In this document: positions 14,710 through 16,974 of the stretch, in pieces
Layout of the letters: each line of letters opens with the position of its first letter
Numbering within the stretch: position 1 is the stretch's first letter
Assembly: GCA_029260695.1 (NCBI GenBank)
Contig: JAJDCT010000278.1
Span: 1 to 16,974, forward strand
DNA: 16,974 bases
Reading direction: 5' to 3'
Source of the DNA: Phycisphaeraceae bacterium
GTDB lineage: Bacteria > Planctomycetota > Phycisphaerae > Phycisphaerales > Phycisphaeraceae
Notes under the pieces: model-generated
Database searches by the model: none
Told to the model about the DNA's origin: nothing
What the model saw: the letters and a program-made list of their open reading frames with translations, nothing else
Made by a program: the position numbers and the translations under genes

Positions 14710-14755
14710 ACATTTCTGTGCCGCGTGGCATGTCTTTCGCAGGGTGAGGTTGTCA

Positions 14756-16141
14756 ATGAGTCTTCTGACCGACCAGTTACGGATTCTGGACCACGCTGCC
14801 CCGCTGGAATTGCGCGGCACCGTGATCGAAGTGCGCGGTCTTGCGCTCCGTGTCGCCGACCTGCCCGCCCCGATCGGCGCGATGGTGAGTATCCAGGAAA
14901 AAAATGCGCGTCACAGCAAGCTCGACGGCGAGGTCGTCGGGTTTGACCGTGAGCAGGCCATCGTCATGCCCTTGGGCCCCACCACCGGCATCCGCCGAGG
15001 CGACCGGGTCACCGCGGAGCACTTCTCGCCATTCGCACGGGTGGGTGAATCCTTATTAGGCAGGATCTTGGACGGGATGGGTCGGCCTATGGACGGCAGG
15101 GGGCCGCTATCTGACACCCTGATCCGCCCGCTGACCCCGGCCCCGGTCGATCCCCTTGACCGCCCATTGATCAACCAGCCCCTGGCGACCGGGGTCCGTG
15201 CGGTTGATTCGCTGCACTCGGTCGGACGTGGCCAGCGTATCGGCGTCTTCGCGGCACCCGGTGTCGGCAAGTCAACCCTATTGGGCACGATGGCCAGGCA
15301 CACCGCCGCCGATGTCAGCGTCATCGCCCTGGTCGGGGAGCGCGGACGTGAGGTCCGCGACTTCATCGACAACAACCTCGGGCCCGAAGGCCTGGCTCGC
15401 AGCGTCGTGGTCTGTGCTACCAGCGACCAACCGGCACTGTTACGCATCCGCGCCGCCGTTGTCGCAGCCGCGATTGCAGAATATTTCCGTGACGGCGGCC
15501 TGGACGTGATGCTCATCATGGACTCGGTCACCCGGTTCTGTCAGGCGCAGCGCCAGGTCGGGCTCGCCGCAGGTGAGCCACCCGCGACTAAGGGCTACCC
15601 ACCCAGTGTCTTCTCCATGCTTCCGACTCTGCTGGAGCGCTCCGGACGGACAAGCAAGGGCTCTATCACCGGCATCTACTCCGTCCTCGTCGAGGGCGAC
15701 GACATCAACGAGCCGATCTCCGACGCCTGCCGCGGCATCCTCGACGGCCACATCCAGTTGTCACGCGACCTCGCACAGAAGGGCCACTACCCCGCGATCG
15801 ACGTGCTCTCCTCGGTCAGCCGTGTTGTGGACGATATCACCGGGCCCGAACAGCAGTCGGCCAAGCGTCAGGTCCTCAAGCTCATCCACAGCTATCAACA
15901 GGTCGAGGACCTACTGAATATCGGCGCTTACGCCCCCGGTTCTAACCCCGACTTCGATCTTGCGATCGCCTGTAAGCCGGCGGTCGACCGTTTGCTGCAG
16001 CAAGGACGAAACGAGGTCAAGGGGGCCGCAGACTTTGACGCGTCACGGTCCCAGCTCATGGCATTGACCCAGCAGATACAACTGGCCCAGCAGCAACTCA
16101 GTCAACGGACACGCCAGCCGGCCACCCCGGCACCGCGGTAA
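14756..16141 (+). CDS. fliI: Flagellum-specific export ATPase FliI
   Basis: 461 residues. FliI is an F1-beta-like hexameric ATPase in the cytoplasm that, with FliH and FliJ, loads substrate-chaperone complexes on the export gate. Seen: Walker A APGVGKST (167-174), ALVGERGREVRDFI (191-204) with the catalytic-glutamate-type GER segment, Walker B VMLIMD (251-256) followed by SVTRFCQAQRQVGLAAGEPP (257-276), and the flagellar-type signature KGYPPSVFSMLPTLLERSG. ATG 14756 is chosen for GAGG at 14746-14749; the frame extends upstream into fliH but those residues are not FliI-like. The C-terminus (Gln-rich, ending RQPATPAPR) is slightly extended. Confidence 0.97.
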   Translation: MSLLTDQLRILDHAAPLELRGTVIEVRGLALRVADLPAPIGAMVSIQEKNARHSKLDGEVVGFDREQAIVMPLGPTTGIRRGDRVTAEHFSPFARVGESLLGRILDGMGRPMDGRGPLSDTLIRPLTPAPVDPLDRPLINQPLATGVRAVDSLHSVGRGQRIGVFAAPGVGKSTLLGTMARHTAADVSVIALVGERGREVRDFIDNNLGPEGLARSVVVCATSDQPALLRIRAAVVAAAIAEYFRDGGLDVMLIMDSVTRFCQAQRQVGLAAGEPPATKGYPPSVFSMLPTLLERSGRTSKGSITGIYSVLVEGDDINEPISDACRGILDGHIQLSRDLAQKGHYPAIDVLSSVSRVVDDITGPEQQSAKRQVLKLIHSYQQVEDLLNIGAYAPGSNPDFDLAIACKPAVDRLLQQGRNEVKGAADFDASRSQLMALTQQIQLAQQQLSQRTRQPATPAPR

Positions 16142-16186
16142 ACGTAACACCGGCCCGGCGGAGCCAGGCTATCGAGAGAAACAGGT

Positions 16187-16648
16187 ATGGCTAAATTCCA
16201 TTTCAAGTTTCAGACCTTGCTGGAACACCACCGCAGGGTTGAAGACCAGAGGCAGCGCGAGTTGGCCCAGCACCTGCGGACCCGCATGATCTTCCACGAC
16301 CAGATACGCGAGATGCAGGACACCATCCGTGACTCGAAACAATCGTTGGCCGACGGCCTGGTCGGCCAAGTCGACCTGACCCGCGTCGGTCAGTTCGCAC
16401 GATACTCCGGCCACGCCGCGCAACGCGCCCGGCAGATCGTCGTCCGCCTGGCCGGTGTCGAGAAGCAGATCGATGAGGCACGTCAGCTCCTGCTCGACGC
16501 CACCAAACAGCGTAAGAGCCTGGAACTGCTCCGCGACAAGCACCAGGCACAGTGGCGCTACGAACAGAACCGCCGTGAGACCAACGAGCTGGATGAGCTT
16601 GCGACCACACGCTACGCACGGCACCTGATGATCGGCGGTGTTGGATGA
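16187..16648 (+). CDS. fliJ: Flagellar export protein FliJ
   Basis: 153 residues, normal size. FliJ is a coiled-coil stalk of the export ATPase that links FliI to the gate protein FlhA and recycles chaperones. Seen: the classic opening FHFKFQTLLEHHRRVEDQRQ (4-23), almost uninterrupted heptad-like helices through residue ~140, and QRKSLELLRDKHQAQWRYEQ near the end, matching the conserved LExLxexxxxxxxxxxxR region. It follows fliI by 45 bp with a weak Shine-Dalgarno. Its TGA stop overlaps the next start codon (ATGA). Confidence 0.92.
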   Translation: MAKFHFKFQTLLEHHRRVEDQRQRELAQHLRTRMIFHDQIREMQDTIRDSKQSLADGLVGQVDLTRVGQFARYSGHAAQRARQIVVRLAGVEKQIDEARQLLLDATKQRKSLELLRDKHQAQWRYEQNRRETNELDELATTRYARHLMIGGVG

Positions 16649-16974
16649 AGACCTTACGGATCTTAGTCGTTGGCTTTTTGTTGGCTCAACTGCTCTTAGC
16701 GGTCGGGTTCGTTGCCTGGATGTACACCGATGGCCGGATCGACAAGGCCCGGCTGGATAGTGTGGTAGATACGTTCCGGCTGACCATCGATGAAGAAGCC
16801 GCGCTCGAAGAAGATGCACTACAGAAAGAGGAGCAGGCCACCCAGGTACGCGACCAGCTCGCACGACTCGAATCCATCGGCAAAGGCCCGACCACCCTCC
16901 GCGAGCAGCTCGATAAGACCGAGCAGGCCGACCAGACCGCGATGCAGAAGCTCAATCTCTTCAACGACCAGAAC
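16645..16974 (+). CDS. MotE-like membrane/coiled-coil flagellar protein, 5' part
   Basis: The frame opens at ATG 16645, overlaps the fliJ stop by 4 bp, and runs off the window after 110 codons without a stop. Residues 1-3 are cytoplasmic, residues ~5-27 a transmembrane helix (RILVVGFLLAQLLLAVGFVA), and residues from ~35 on a strongly charged coiled coil (EEAALEEDALQKEEQATQVR, EQLDKTEQADQTAMQKLNLF). This layout and the position after fliJ recall MotE (YlxF-type) proteins, which stabilise stator or motor components beneath or beside the basal body. Only the shape and place support this; no diagnostic motif lies in the visible part. Confidence 0.65.
   Translation, partial: MKTLRILVVGFLLAQLLLAVGFVAWMYTDGRIDKARLDSVVDTFRLTIDEEAALEEDALQKEEQATQVRDQLARLESIGKGPTTLREQLDKTEQADQTAMQKLNLFNDQN

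Noticed and set aside
13846..14820. Long open frame (324 codons) on the - strand opposite fliH
   Set aside because: It is an antisense shadow caused by high GC third positions; it overlaps a clear FliH and has no recognisable domain or ribosome-binding site. The same applies to - strand frames at 3943-4767, 5209-6084 and 12879-13721.

Overview
The window is about 60% GC and reads almost entirely on the + strand. It looks like Planctomycetota, most likely a Phycisphaerae-type bacterium. The strongest hint is a secreted protein that combines HAF-type extracellular repeats, a duplicated dockerin-like calcium loop (GDLDGDGFVGISDLN) and a PEP-CTERM tail (IPEPAS, hydrophobic stretch, RRR). That combination is common in that class. 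The large membrane-anchored TPR protein fits too. This placement is inference; there is no rRNA here.

Bases 1-3094 hold unlinked housekeeping and surface genes: the 3' part of prfB (release factor 2), a PEP-CTERM/HAF surface protein behind a structured 247-bp leader, and a class I SAM-dependent methyltransferase with an extended -10 box almost on top of its start codon. Bases 3095-3439 are a gene-free stretch packed with GC-rich hairpins and a 13-bp long-range inverted repeat. Bases 3440-6357 carry a two-gene unit: a short MerR-type regulator, then after 2 bp an 854-residue membrane-anchored TPR protein whose stop codon lies in an 11-bp tandem repeat.

Bases 6518-9470 are a regulatory cassette: a FlgN-like export chaperone, a soluble NtrB-like histidine kinase, and an NtrC-like sigma-54 activator that overlaps the kinase by 4 bp (ATGA). 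Immediately downstream are a perfect 6-bp dyad (candidate enhancer) and a near-consensus -24/-12 sigma-54 promoter (9601-9616). From this promoter runs the basal-body operon flgB, flgC, fliE, fliF, fliG, fliH, fliI, fliJ and a MotE-like membrane/coiled-coil gene cut by the window end. These encode the proximal rod, MS ring, rotor switch and the ATPase complex of the flagellar export machine.

The likely logic is that kinase and activator switch on the class-II flagellar operon through sigma-54, as FlrBC/FleSR do in other bacteria, with the chaperone gene next to the kinase possibly linking export state to transcription. Inside the flagellar operon several intergenic gaps carry related TTAGCTRTYAG motifs and hairpins, the largest being a 14-bp imperfect stem just ahead of fliF.
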